NCBI GenBank assembly: GCA_964614655.1 | Contig: CAZTPF010000001.1 | Span: forward strand, 1 to 64,000 | Source: Casp-actino8 sp964614655 | Lineage (GTDB): Bacteria; Actinomycetota; Acidimicrobiia; Acidimicrobiales; Ilumatobacteraceae | Length of the DNA stretch: 64,000 bases | Direction of reading: 5' to 3' | Part shown: positions 42,378-55,538 of the stretch, one piece after another | Layout of the letters: each line of letters starts with the position of its first letter | Position numbering within the stretch: the stretch's first letter is position 1 | Notes under the pieces: generated by a model | Database searches by the model: none | Told to the model about the DNA's origin: nothing | What the model saw: only the letters and a program-made list of their open reading frames with translations | Made by a program: the position numbers and the translations under genes

Positions 42378-42737
42378 ATGAACGAGGACCGAATCCAGGC
42401 CTTCACCGACGAGATCGGCGAGATGAAGCTCCGTGGCGCAAAGGGCGATCGTGAGCGCATCCTGCTCGTCGTCGGCGCGTTGGCGATCGTCGTCGGAGTG
42501 GTGCTCGCAGTTCTCGGGGGCTTCCAGGCGAGTGGCACCAGCGACCTCGGAGACCAAGTCGCCTTCCTCGCCACCGGCACCTTGATCGGACTCGCGCTCG
42601 TGATCGCCGGCACGGCGCTGTTCATCCGCTATTCGATGGCTCGCTTCATGAGATTCTGGCTGGTGCGACTCGTGCACGAGCATCGCAGCGAGACCGATCG
42701 CCTGATCGCCGCCATCGAGAAGAACCGCGGCAGCTGA
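42378..42737 (+). CDS. Small hypothetical membrane protein
   Basis: A 119-residue protein starting MNEDRIQAFTDEIGEMKLRG, with two membrane helices (about residues 29-48, LLVVGALAIVVGVVLAVLGG, and 62-82, FLATGTLIGLALVIAGTALFI) and a basic cytoplasmic tail. An AGGAGAAAG ribosome binding site lies ahead of ATG 42378. It may be co-transcribed with the Liv operon. I do not recognise a family; a link to the transporter is only positional. Confidence 0.6.
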   Translation: MNEDRIQAFTDEIGEMKLRGAKGDRERILLVVGALAIVVGVVLAVLGGFQASGTSDLGDQVAFLATGTLIGLALVIAGTALFIRYSMARFMRFWLVRLVHEHRSETDRLIAAIEKNRGS

Positions 42738-42752
42738 CGCCACCCGCCAGGA

Positions 42753-44165
42753 TCAGCGAGCGCGGTACGTGCCGCCCGACACCGAACTGGCGTCCTTGTT
42801 GAGTCGCTTCGACAGGTGCAGACCTTCCAGCACGAATTCGACGGCCGCGGCCACGGCGGCGGCACTCGTGTCTCCGCCCGTGAGTTCGCCGATGGCCGGT
42901 TGCAAGGCCGGGATCTGATCGGCGAGTGCGGCCTGGGTGATCGACGGAACGTCTTCACCGGTGCTGACGACGGCGCCCTCTTCGAAGGCGGTCACGATGT
43001 CGACCGAGTACTGCGGACTCACCATGTCGCGGAAGACGGTGAGGACCGCCGACTTCACGAGGTCGCGTAGCACCTGACCTTCACGCCCGTCTTCCAGGGC
43101 CTCGACTTCGATCTTGCCGCCCGACGCGGCGGCGAAGGCGTCGAGATCGCAGACGCGCGGCACCACGTACGTCTCACCGATGCGCAGACCGCGGCGAAGG
43201 GCGTTGGCCGACATCACTTCGTAGTTCGACACGCTGAGGCGAACGCTCACACCGCTGCGCTGGTTGACCTGACTGCTGCTGCGAGCCAACTGGCTGAAGG
43301 TGGCGACCACTCGCTCCATGTAGTGAGGGACGGCCACGGTGATGTCGCCCACCGACGGCGGACGAGCCTCCTGGCGGACGATCTCGACTTCGGTGTCGGC
43401 ATCGAGTGGGTAATGAGTGCGGATCTGACTGCCGAAACGGTCCTTCAGCGGCGTGATGATGCGCCCGCGGTTGGTGTAGTCCTCGGGGTTGGCCGAGGCC
43501 ACGAGCAGCACGTCGAGCGGAAGGCGGATCTTGTAGCCGCGGATCTGCACGTCGCGCTCTTCGAGGACGTTGAGCAAACCGACCTGGATGCGCTCGGACA
43601 GGTCGGGGAGCTCGTTGATGGCAAAGATGCCGCGGTTGGTTCGGGGCACCAACCCATAGTGCAGCGTGAGTTCGTCGCTCAGATAACGACCTTCGGCCAC
43701 CTTGATCGGATCGACTTCGCCGATGAGGTCGGCGATCGACGTGTCGGGGGTGGCCAACTTCTCGCCGAAACGATCGCTGCGATGGACCCAGGCGATGGGT
43801 GTGTCGTCACCCTTCTCGGCCACGAGATCACGCGCGTGCTTCGAGATCGGCTCGTACGGGTCGTCGTTGATCTCGCTGCCGGCGACGATCGGCATCCACT
43901 CGTCGAGAAGTCCGGTGAGGCTGCGGATCATGCGGGTCTTGGCCTGACCGCGCTCGCCGAGGAAGATCACGTCGTGTCCGGCGAGGATCGCGTTCTCGAG
44001 CAACGGCATCACGGTGTCCTCGTAGCCGAGCACTCCCTCGAAGAGCGGCTGTCCGGCCGAGATGCGCGCCACGGCGTTGAGGCGCATCTCTTCTTTCACC
44101 GGTCGGGACACCCAGCCCGAGGCTCGGAGTTCGCGCAGCGTGGTGGGACGAGAGTCGGCAGCCAT
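42753..44165 (-). CDS. AAA+ ATPase, Mg-chelatase subunit I (BchI/ChlI)-like
   Basis: A 470-residue AAA+ protein. A slightly unusual Walker A FLGERGQAKTRMI is followed by the sensor region GIFAINELPDLSERIQVGLLNVLEERDVQIRG and VLLVASANPEDYTNRGRIITPLKDRFGSQIRTHYP, as in magnesium-chelatase I subunits and MoxR relatives. Such ATPases usually remodel a VWA-domain partner. None is adjacent here; the only VWA gene in the window is about 17 kb away and has its own MoxR. ATG 44165 follows TACTGT by 6 nt. There is no other sign of bacteriochlorophyll or cobalamin biosynthesis. Confidence 0.82.
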   Translation of the reverse strand: MAADSRPTTLRELRASGWVSRPVKEEMRLNAVARISAGQPLFEGVLGYEDTVMPLLENAILAGHDVIFLGERGQAKTRMIRSLTGLLDEWMPIVAGSEINDDPYEPISKHARDLVAEKGDDTPIAWVHRSDRFGEKLATPDTSIADLIGEVDPIKVAEGRYLSDELTLHYGLVPRTNRGIFAINELPDLSERIQVGLLNVLEERDVQIRGYKIRLPLDVLLVASANPEDYTNRGRIITPLKDRFGSQIRTHYPLDADTEVEIVRQEARPPSVGDITVAVPHYMERVVATFSQLARSSSQVNQRSGVSVRLSVSNYEVMSANALRRGLRIGETYVVPRVCDLDAFAAASGGKIEVEALEDGREGQVLRDLVKSAVLTVFRDMVSPQYSVDIVTAFEEGAVVSTGEDVPSITQAALADQIPALQPAIGELTGGDTSAAAVAAAVEFVLEGLHLSKRLNKDASSVSGGTYRAR

Positions 44166-44171
44166 GTCCCG

Positions 44172-44177
44172 ACAGTA
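44172..44177 (-). promoter_or_regulatory. Probable -10 hexamer TACTGT of the AAA ATPase gene
   Basis: Ends 6 nt before ATG 44165, which sets the start of the 470-residue protein. Confidence 0.5.
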
Positions 44178-44243
44178 CTTGCCGTCGTCGGGGAACCACC
44201 ACCGGTGTCGGCACGGGCACGGGCGCCGGCACAGTTCACCCAC

Positions 44244-44249
44244 TACCGT
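44244..44249 (+). promoter_or_regulatory. Probable -10 hexamer TACCGT of the GH2 gene
   Basis: Ends 7 nt before GTG 44257; identical in sequence and spacing to the promoter at 29554. Confidence 0.55.
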
Positions 44250-44256
44250 CGTCCTC

Positions 44257-46422
44257 GTGAGCTCCACCGACCACGATGCACGAACGCACGATCGTTGGAC
44301 CACCCTCGACTTCTCGGGTGAGTGGCGTATCTCGGCCGCCGACGACGCTTTGTTGAGAGATGGCGTCGGCCTCGAGTACGACGACCACGAGTGGGCGGTC
44401 ACGCACGTTCCCGGTCACTGGCAGAGCCATCCCGACTTCGCTCGTCACGACGGACCCTTTTTGTACCGACGGGACTTCGAGGTGTCCGTTCCGACCGACG
44501 ATCAGCGCCGCTTCGTGGTGTTCGACGGGCTCTTCTATCAAGGCGACGTCTGGCTCGACGGCGCCTATCTCGGCGACCCCGAGGGCTATTTCTTCCCGCA
44601 CGCCTACGACGTGACGGCACTCTCCCGTCTCGACACCGAGCACGTCCTCGCCGTGTCGGCCACGTGCTCGCCGCAACGCGACAAGAAGTCGAAGCGCAAC
44701 ATCACGGGCGTGTTCCAGCACTGGGACTGCATCACCCCGTCGTTCAACCCCGGTGGCCTGTGGCGTCCAGTCCGCCTCGAGACGACCGGACCGGTACGCG
44801 TCGACGCCTGGCGGGTGACGTGTCGTGACGCCAACGAGACTCGGGCCAACCTCCGTCTGCACGCGCGTCTCGACAGCGACCGCGAGCGGCAGGTGAAACT
44901 GCGAACCCTCGTCGACGGTCGGGTCGTCGACGAGCGTCTGCGCACGATGGCGATCGGCCTCAACCACGTCGACTGGAACGTCGACGTCGACGATCCGAAG
45001 TTGTGGTGGCCGTGGAGCCTCGGCGAACAACCCCTCACCGACGTGACCCTCGAGGTGATCGTCGACGGCGATCTCAGCCACGACTGCACACGCCGAACCG
45101 GCCTACGCGAGGTCTCGGTGAGCGAGTGGGTGTTCTCGGTCAACGGAGAGCGACTGTTCGTGAAGGGCGCCAATCTTGCGCCGACTCGCGCCGACCTGGC
45201 CACGGCCACCCCCGACGACCTTCGACGGGACATCGCACTCGCCAAGGAGGCCGGACTCGACCTCGTTCGAGTGCACGGCCACATCTCGGGACCCGAGTTG
45301 TACGAGGCCGCCGACGAGATGGGGGTGCTGATCTGGCAGGACTTCCCCTTGCAGTGGGGTTACGCCCGACAGATACGCCGTCAAGCGGTCCGACAGGCCG
45401 AGGAAGCGGTCAACGTGCTCGGACACCATCCGTCGATCGCGATGTGGTGCGCGCACAACGAACCCTTCACACTCAGCATCGGCGACGGGGAGGAATTCGA
45501 CGCCAAGAAGTTGGCCATCCCGTTCCTCGTCGGCCATCAACTTCCCAGCTGGAACAAGAGCGTTCTCGACCGATGGGTGAAGCGGGCGTTCGAGAAGGCC
45601 GACGAGACGCGCACCACCATCGCCCACAGCGGAGTCCTCCCCCATTTCCCGCAACTCGACGGCACCGATTCGCACCTGTACTTCGGGTGGTACCACGGCA
45701 ACGAGCGCGATCTTCCCGACTTCGCCGGCCGTCTTCCGCGCCTCGTGCGATTCGTCAGCGAATTCGGGGCCCAGGCCGTGCCCGAATCGAGCGACTTCGT
45801 CGACACTCGCAACTGGCCCCACCTCGACTGGGAACGTCTACGACGTGAGCACGGTCTGCAGAAGGAGATCTTCGACCGTCACGTTCCGCCGGCCGAGTTC
45901 TCGTCGTTCGACGAATGGCGAATGGCGACGCAGGTGTACCAAGCCGAGTTGCTGAAGCATCACATCGAAACTTTGCGACGCCTGAAGTTCCGGCCGACCG
46001 GCGGTTTTTGTCTGTTCGCCCTCAACGACGCCATGCCGATGGTGTCGTGGAGCGTGCTCGACCACCGACGCGTGCCCAAGCTCGGCTACACGGCCGTGGC
46101 CGAGGCCTGTCGACCGGTGATCGTCGTGGCCGAACGTCCCCCGCTGTCGCTCGTTCCGGGCGACGAGATCTCACTCGACGTCCACGTGGTGAGCGATCTG
46201 CATCGTGCTCTCGAGGACGTGGAGGTGACGGCCGCCGTCACCGATGGGTCCGGGTCACGGCGCGAGTGGAAGTGGGAAGGCGACGTGGAGGCCGACGACT
46301 GCAGTTACGTCGGAACGGTGACGATCACGGCGCCGTACACCGCCGGAGACATCACTCTCGACCTCACCCTGCAGTGCGGCGACGTGGTCGCAACTAATCG
46401 CTACACGACCTCGGTCTCGTAG
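44257..46422 (+). CDS. Glycoside hydrolase family 2 protein (beta-mannosidase-like)
   Basis: A 721-residue protein with the GH2 layout: jelly-roll sugar-binding domain (GEWRISAADDALL...VPGHWQSHPDF), immunoglobulin-like domain, TIM barrel and C-terminal beta-domains. The general acid/base is Glu402 in MWCAHNEPF and the nucleophile Glu502 in RFVSEFGAQA. WQDFPLQWGY is the usual beta-mannosidase/glucosaminidase signature. There is no signal peptide, so it acts in the cytoplasm on imported oligosaccharides. GTG 44257 is chosen because TACCGT ends 7 nt upstream. It is isolated from sugar transport genes. Confidence 0.85.
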   Translation: MSSTDHDARTHDRWTTLDFSGEWRISAADDALLRDGVGLEYDDHEWAVTHVPGHWQSHPDFARHDGPFLYRRDFEVSVPTDDQRRFVVFDGLFYQGDVWLDGAYLGDPEGYFFPHAYDVTALSRLDTEHVLAVSATCSPQRDKKSKRNITGVFQHWDCITPSFNPGGLWRPVRLETTGPVRVDAWRVTCRDANETRANLRLHARLDSDRERQVKLRTLVDGRVVDERLRTMAIGLNHVDWNVDVDDPKLWWPWSLGEQPLTDVTLEVIVDGDLSHDCTRRTGLREVSVSEWVFSVNGERLFVKGANLAPTRADLATATPDDLRRDIALAKEAGLDLVRVHGHISGPELYEAADEMGVLIWQDFPLQWGYARQIRRQAVRQAEEAVNVLGHHPSIAMWCAHNEPFTLSIGDGEEFDAKKLAIPFLVGHQLPSWNKSVLDRWVKRAFEKADETRTTIAHSGVLPHFPQLDGTDSHLYFGWYHGNERDLPDFAGRLPRLVRFVSEFGAQAVPESSDFVDTRNWPHLDWERLRREHGLQKEIFDRHVPPAEFSSFDEWRMATQVYQAELLKHHIETLRRLKFRPTGGFCLFALNDAMPMVSWSVLDHRRVPKLGYTAVAEACRPVIVVAERPPLSLVPGDEISLDVHVVSDLHRALEDVEVTAAVTDGSGSRREWKWEGDVEADDCSYVGTVTITAPYTAGDITLDLTLQCGDVVATNRYTTSVS

Positions 46423-46424
46423 TC

Positions 46425-46474
46425 GTTCTGGCGGCAAAATCCCGCGAAACACGGGACGAATTTGCCGCCAGAAC
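46425..46474. terminator. Nested hairpin between convergent GH2 and sdhB genes
   Basis: The outer arms GTTCTGGCGGCAAA (46425-46438) and TTTGCCGCCAGAAC (46461-46474) pair perfectly over 14 bp. An inner stem TCCCG (46440-46444) pairs with CGGGA (46452-46456). It has the same architecture as the element at 34049-34095 but an unrelated sequence, so a shared function (bidirectional termination) rather than a mobile repeat is likely. Confidence 0.65.
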
Positions 46475-46486
46475 CACCAATGGGGA

Positions 46487-47259
46487 TCAGTTGCGGGAGA
46501 GTTCCTTGCGGTTCTTGAACTTGGCGGCGCGGTAGTCCTTGTTCATGAGAGCGATCATGTCGATCGAGATCTCCTTCGGACAGGCCGCTTCGCACTCACC
46601 GTGGTTGGTGCACGAACCGAAGTGCTCGCTCATGGTCTCGACCATCGTCTCGACTCGCTTGTAGCGCTCGGCCTGTCCCTGCGGGAGCAGATTGAGGTGC
46701 GAGATCTTGGCCGAGGTGAACAAGTTGGCGGCGCCGTTCGGACACGCTGCGACGCACGCACCGCAGCCGATGCAGGCCGCACCGTCCATCGCCGCATCGG
46801 CCACCGGCTTCGGGATCGGGATGAGGTTGGCGTCGGGGGCACCACCGGTGGGGGCGGTGATGTATCCGCCCGATTCGATGATGCGGTCGAACGCCGAACG
46901 ATCGACCATGAGGTCCTTCACGATCGGGAAGGCCGTGGCCCGCCAGGGCTCGATCACGATCTCGTCGCCGCTCTTGAACTTGCGCATGTGCAACTGGCAC
47001 GTGGCGGTGGCCCGCTCGGGACCGTGCGCCTGACCGTTGATCATGAGCGAGCAGGTGCCGCAGATGCCTTCACGGCAGTCGTGGTCGAACGTGACCGGCT
47101 CCTTGTTCTCGCCGATCAACGTCTCGTTGAGGACGTCGAGCATCTCGAGGAACGAGGCCTCGTCGGAGATCGAGTCGATCGCGTAGGTCTCGAAGTGCCC
47201 GCGGTCGTCGGGACCCTTCTGACGCCAGATCTTGAGGGTGAGGTTCGAGAGATGGTTGC

Positions 47260-47263
<4 letters not shown>
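46487..47263 (-). CDS. sdhB: Succinate dehydrogenase iron-sulfur subunit
   Basis: A 258-residue electron-transfer subunit. The N-terminal [2Fe-2S] domain has CREGICGTCSLMINGQ. The C-terminal domain has CIGCGACVAACPNGAANLF and CTNHGECEAACP for the [4Fe-4S] and [3Fe-4S] clusters. It passes electrons from SdhA to the quinone site at SdhC. GTG start overlaps the sdhA stop (GTGA). It is the last gene of sdhC-sdhA-sdhB, and a nested hairpin follows its stop. Confidence 0.95.
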
Positions 47264-49188
<1,925 letters not shown>

Positions 49189-49200
49189 TGTCTCCTTCGG

Positions 49201-49980
49201 TCAGCCGACGATTCCGGCCATGGCCGCGACGGGGAACGACACGTTGCCGACCACCACGATGGTGGCGACACCGGCGGCGATCTGACGACGCCATTTGTTG
49301 AAACGCGGGTTGTTCCAGCCCATGGACTGGAAAAGGCTCCACACACCGTGGAAGAGGTGAACGCCGAGGGCGATGTTGGCGAGGATGTAGAAGATCGCCA
49401 CCGGAATGCGGTCGAAGGAGTACACGACGGCGCCGTAGACGTCTTTCAGGCCGTCATCGGATCCGCCGACGACCTTGGTGCCGGTGTAGCTGTTGACCGT
49501 GCCGAAGGTGAGGTCGAGCAGGTGCCACACGATGAACAGCAGAACCACCACGCCGGTGATGCGCATCGAACGGCTGGCGAAGCTCGCCACCTCGTAGTCG
49601 CGGGCGCTCTGGTACTTGACCGAGCGAGCCTTGCGGTTGAGAACCGTGAGTGAATAGGCGGCGTGCACGTGCAACACGGCCATGGCGATGAGGCCGGCCC
49701 GCAGGATCCAGAGCATCACGGTCTTGGGCAGGATCGGGTACAGAAGCTTCTCGAGGAAATGGGCGTACTCGTTGAGGTCGGACGGACCCATGTACATCTT
49801 CAGGTTGCCGATCATGTGGAACACCACGAAGCCGATGAGGCCGATACCGGTGATCGCCATGACGTACTTCTTGCCGACCGCCGTGCTGTAGAGGTCGAGG
49901 AGGAAGGGTTTGCGACGGCGAGTGGCCTTGGCGGTCCCGGTGACCGGTCCGCGGGCCTGTCTCATGAGGGTCTGAGCCAT
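49201..49980 (-). CDS. sdhC: Succinate dehydrogenase cytochrome b558 subunit (type B)
   Basis: A 259-residue membrane anchor with about five helices. Candidate haem ligands are in VVFHMIGNLKMY, HVHAAYSL, IVWHLLDLTFG and LGVHLFHGVWSLFQ. A single five-helix subunit with two haems is characteristic of type B quinone reductases. It anchors SdhAB and transfers electrons to menaquinone. ATG 49980 is preceded by GAAAGGTG. It is the promoter-proximal gene of the sdh operon and divergent from hppA. Confidence 0.9.
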   Translation of the reverse strand: MAQTLMRQARGPVTGTAKATRRRKPFLLDLYSTAVGKKYVMAITGIGLIGFVVFHMIGNLKMYMGPSDLNEYAHFLEKLLYPILPKTVMLWILRAGLIAMAVLHVHAAYSLTVLNRKARSVKYQSARDYEVASFASRSMRITGVVVLLFIVWHLLDLTFGTVNSYTGTKVVGGSDDGLKDVYGAVVYSFDRIPVAIFYILANIALGVHLFHGVWSLFQSMGWNNPRFNKWRRQIAAGVATIVVVGNVSFPVAAMAGIVG

Positions 49981-50224
49981 GCTGTGAGCACCTTTCTGGC
50001 GAAGCCGACGGTCCGACTTCAAGGTCCACCCCTCGGTGGACCAGCCACGACGCTACTCCTGGGCTCGGAGAGACCCCGAAACCAGCCCTGTGAAAACGGT
50101 TGCAGATCGGCACCCTGCTCGGGCTCCGGCCCAAATGTGCCGGAGGGACCCCTTTTTCTCTACACTCTCCGAAGCCCCGAACGGGCGACATCCGGTCGCC
50201 CCATCTGTCTCGAGGAGTTTTCTG

Positions 50225-52540
<2,316 letters not shown>

Positions 52541-52566
52541 TCCGTTTCAGCAGTTCCGTTTCGACT

Positions 52567-52596
52567 CCAAGGGACGCCCGACCGGGCGTCCCTTGG
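52567..52596 (+). terminator. Strong hairpin after hppA
   Basis: CCAAGGGACGCCCG (52567-52580) pairs perfectly with CGGGCGTCCCTTGG (52583-52596) around a 2-nt centre. It starts 26 bp after the hppA stop. The tail TCGTTCTCGTC has few consecutive T, as is common for terminators in high-GC Actinomycetota. Confidence 0.75.
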
Positions 52597-52693
52597 TCGT
52601 TCTCGTCCTCAGTGCTTGGCTCCTCCGTCTACGGCTTCGACGGTTTTTTGTCATAGAGGCGTCAGCACATCTGTCGTATTCGGCACCTGTCAT

Positions 52694-52699
52694 TATTGT
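52694..52699 (+). promoter_or_regulatory. Probable -10 hexamer TATTGT of the propeller protein
   Basis: Ends 6 nt before ATG 52706 and lies about 100 bp downstream of the hppA terminator, so the gene is its own unit. The rest of the 52541-52705 interval shows no other feature. Confidence 0.55.
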
Positions 52700-52705
52700 C
52701 AGTCC

Positions 52706-54835
52706 ATGCGACACTTTCGATTCCTGGTTTCGATGGGTCTGCTGGTGGGGGTACTGGTCTCGCCTCTGAGTTCGGGAGCACAAGCTCGCCCCGTTTCGCC
52801 CCGGTCGATTCAACCGCTGTCGACCCCAACACTGACGCAGGCCCCGGGAAGCGATGGGTGTCTGAGCAATGCCACGTCGGCACCCGATGCCAGTTGCTCG
52901 ACCACTCTTCGTGGACTCAAAGAAGTTCAAGGAATTGCTGTCAGCCCCGATGGGGCGAACGTGTACGTCGCCGCCACCCCAGCCGAGGGAGGCTTGCTGG
53001 TGTTCGACCGTGACACGAGAACAGGTTTGCTCACGCAGAAATCGGGAAGTGCCGGGTGCATCGTCGAGGCAACGAACGTCTCCCGTGACCAGTCGTGTGG
53101 AACTGGTCGCTTGATCGGTAGTGGCTGGGGCGGTGGCACGAACATCGTGGTCAGCCCGGATGGCAAGAACGTGTACCTTGCCTCGGCCCAATACCGATCG
53201 ATCTCGGTATTCGATCGCGATCTCCAGACCGGTGCCTTGACCCAAAAGACAGGAAGCGCCGGATGCATCCACAACACGGACGCGAGCATCCCAGCTGGAA
53301 CTTCAGGATGCGATAGTACGGGTCGCGCAATGGCGGCACTCCTGACGCTTGCCGTGAGTCCGGATGGGACGAACGTGTACGGCTCGACGTGGAGTGAAAG
53401 CGTTGTCGTCTTCGACCGCGACACGGCTTCGGGAGTGTTGACCCAAAAGACCGGAGCTGCGGGCTGCTACGTGTCATCGGCACTCGCGGACTGCACCGTC
53501 GTGTCGGCGCCCGTGCGGCTGACCCAGACTCAGAATCTTCTCGTCTCCAACGATGGGAATCACGTGTACGTGACCAGTTACACCGGAGGACGGATCTGGA
53601 TCTTCGGACGAGACACGTCGAACACATCGGCCCGCGGCACCCTCGGGGTGGTCGACTGCGTGAAGGCGGTGGGTGTGGCCGGAGGGTGCGCCACTGAATT
53701 CCGAGGACTCGATTGGGCAAATCGCATCTTCCAGAGCCCCGATGGCTCCACGCTCTACGTCGTCGGGGATACAGGTCGAGGCATCGCAATTCTGCGACGC
53801 GACCCAGCGACAGGCCTGTTGACCCAAGGCGCACTTGCCGCTGGGTGCATTGCCGATCCCAGTGTGGTCTCCACAGCGATGTGGAGCGGGTGTGAAACTG
53901 CCCGTGGGCTCGGAACCACTACGACTTCTTCGACTCTGCGTCTGGCAGTTGGTCCTGAGAAGGTCTACGTCGCATCGTCGGCCTTCGACGCAGTTCTCGT
54001 CCTCGATCGATCGCCGACCGATGGCAGCCTGACCCAAAGCGTCGGTACCGATGGATGCTTCGCCAGCTCACCGACGGTCAGCGCGTGTACCTCAGCAACC
54101 GGCTTGTATCGACCGACAGCAATCGCTTTGGAGAGTACATCCGCTTCGCTGTACGTCGGCTCGAGCCGGAGCTCTGCACCTCTCTACAGCGCTCTGACCG
54201 TCTTTTCATCGGGCGACTCGTCATCCTCGGGACCATCCCCGTCTCCCTCACCATCGAACGACTCCACACCGACTTCAGCAATCACCCCGGTCTTCCGAGC
54301 CACTATCGATCCGAACGGCGGAATCTGTCTCGACGCGAACTCCAAACGCGACACACCCTGGACGTCAGTTTTCGTGGGCTACCGATATCTGCCCTCCACT
54401 GTCGACTGCACACGCGATGGCTACGTGTTCGCTGGCTGGGCTTCGACCGACGACCCCACGACCCTTGTCGATCTCCCCCACCTCACCGACCCGTCAGACG
54501 GTGAACGACGAATGTTCCTCGCCGCCAACGCCGACCTCGTCGCCCTATGGACACCCGTACCCGACGAGCTCACCGACCTCACAGTGTTCGCCAACTTTCT
54601 GTGCGGTCCGTGCACGAGTGCGTGGTTGCTCTTCACCTTGCCGACTGACGCCAACGTATACACGGTCTCGGTGAACGACTCCCCCATCGACTGCACCCAG
54701 TCGGGAAGCTTGTTCGACCTGTCGCTGTGCGAACTCACCGACCTCACACCCGGCCCTGTCACCTTCGCGGTCACGCCACAGCACGGCGAAACGAACGGAC
54801 CAGTCACGACAGCGTCACTGACGCTCAGCAGTTAG
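52706..54835 (+). CDS. Secreted seven-bladed beta-propeller protein with C-terminal repeat domains
   Basis: A 709-residue exported protein. It has an N-terminal signal peptide (residues 1 to about 26, ending SSGAQA) and seven blades of about 55-70 residues, several with the pattern SPDGxNVYVA...VFDRD...TGxLTQKxGxAGC. A Ser/Pro-rich linker (GPSPSPSPSND) follows, then an InlB-B-repeat-like domain (ATIDPNGG...DGYVFAGWAS) and a beta-rich domain rich in Thr. The Cys closing most blades may form disulfides. The fold resembles lactonase or YncE propellers, but no catalytic set is evident. ATG 52706 lies 6 nt after TATTGT. It could be a cell-surface adhesin or binding protein. Confidence 0.78.
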   Translation: MRHFRFLVSMGLLVGVLVSPLSSGAQARPVSPRSIQPLSTPTLTQAPGSDGCLSNATSAPDASCSTTLRGLKEVQGIAVSPDGANVYVAATPAEGGLLVFDRDTRTGLLTQKSGSAGCIVEATNVSRDQSCGTGRLIGSGWGGGTNIVVSPDGKNVYLASAQYRSISVFDRDLQTGALTQKTGSAGCIHNTDASIPAGTSGCDSTGRAMAALLTLAVSPDGTNVYGSTWSESVVVFDRDTASGVLTQKTGAAGCYVSSALADCTVVSAPVRLTQTQNLLVSNDGNHVYVTSYTGGRIWIFGRDTSNTSARGTLGVVDCVKAVGVAGGCATEFRGLDWANRIFQSPDGSTLYVVGDTGRGIAILRRDPATGLLTQGALAAGCIADPSVVSTAMWSGCETARGLGTTTTSSTLRLAVGPEKVYVASSAFDAVLVLDRSPTDGSLTQSVGTDGCFASSPTVSACTSATGLYRPTAIALESTSASLYVGSSRSSAPLYSALTVFSSGDSSSSGPSPSPSPSNDSTPTSAITPVFRATIDPNGGICLDANSKRDTPWTSVFVGYRYLPSTVDCTRDGYVFAGWASTDDPTTLVDLPHLTDPSDGERRMFLAANADLVALWTPVPDELTDLTVFANFLCGPCTSAWLLFTLPTDANVYTVSVNDSPIDCTQSGSLFDLSLCELTDLTPGPVTFAVTPQHGETNGPVTTASLTLSS

Positions 54836-55524
54836 CAACGTACGAGTCCGTCGGTCGACAGCACCAGATCGAGGGTCGTGTCGTCCCCGCCATGGAGATC
54901 CGTGAATCGGAAGGTCAACCGGCGACCGAAGTGCGCCACTCCCGACTTCTCGAACAAGGGTGGAAGCGCAGTGGCCGCCGTCCACCGATGCGTCCGAACC
55001 GATTTCACCTCGGGAACGGTGATCACACCGCGCACGGTCTCGATGTCGCCCATCAACACGCCACCTTGTGAATAACCGTCGGTGATCGCTACGGCGCGCT
55101 CGGTCGCGTACCACTCGAGATCACTCGCAAGGGGCACCGCATCGCCGTACCCGCGCCCCAGTCCTTCCGCCGGATCGTCCAACTCGACCGCGTAGGTCTC
55201 GTTCCCCACCGTCCACTGTTCGAACGCCGCCTCGCACGTGTATTCGGCCCAGAACGCCTCAGCTTTGGCGATCATCGGATCGGCCCGACGGGTGATGTCG
55301 CACTCCACCACTTGCACGTACGGCTCACCGGCTCGGCTCAGGCCCCAGCAGTACCACGCCGGCTTCCTCTCGTGCAGCCGATACATGGTGTGTCCAGCCA
55401 TCGAACCGTCGGTCGACCACCACGAGAACGTCCACTCCTCCACCACCGCATCACCATGAGCACGGTCGTCGGCAGCCGTGAAACCCTCAGGTGGTTCGCA
55501 GATCGTGGAGTCGGTGTCGATCAC
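54832..55524 (-). CDS. Hypothetical protein
   Basis: A 230-residue soluble protein starting at GTG 55524 (MIDTDSTICEPPEGF if read as Met). It is rich in Trp and acidic residues (VVEEWTFSWWSTDGSMAGHTMYRL, EPYVQVVECDI, YAVELDDPAEGLGRG) and ends in a beta-rich stretch. I do not recognise the family; lipocalin/AttH-like domains in actinobacterial lipid loci look broadly similar. Its stop overlaps that of the convergent propeller gene. The promoter region is shared with the divergent SCP2-like gene 14 bp away. Confidence 0.6.
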   Translation of the reverse strand: MIDTDSTICEPPEGFTAADDRAHGDAVVEEWTFSWWSTDGSMAGHTMYRLHERKPAWYCWGLSRAGEPYVQVVECDITRRADPMIAKAEAFWAEYTCEAAFEQWTVGNETYAVELDDPAEGLGRGYGDAVPLASDLEWYATERAVAITDGYSQGGVLMGDIETVRGVITVPEVKSVRTHRWTAATALPPLFEKSGVAHFGRRLTFRFTDLHGGDDTTLDLVLSTDGLVRC

Positions 55525-55526
55525 GG

Positions 55527-55532
55527 CAGACT
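55527..55532 (+). promoter_or_regulatory. Possible -10 hexamer CAGACT of the SCP2-like gene
   Basis: Ends 6 nt before GTG 55539. On the other strand TAGTCT (55533-55528) overlaps it, 3 nt before the start of the hypothetical gene at 55524, so the two divergent promoters would physically coincide. Confidence 0.35.
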
Positions 55533-55538
55533 AGAAGA

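Noticed and set aside
42753..44165. Bacteriochlorophyll or cobalamin chelatase operon
   Set aside because: Only the ATPase-like subunit is present; no BchD/BchH/CobN-type gene or pigment gene occurs in the window.
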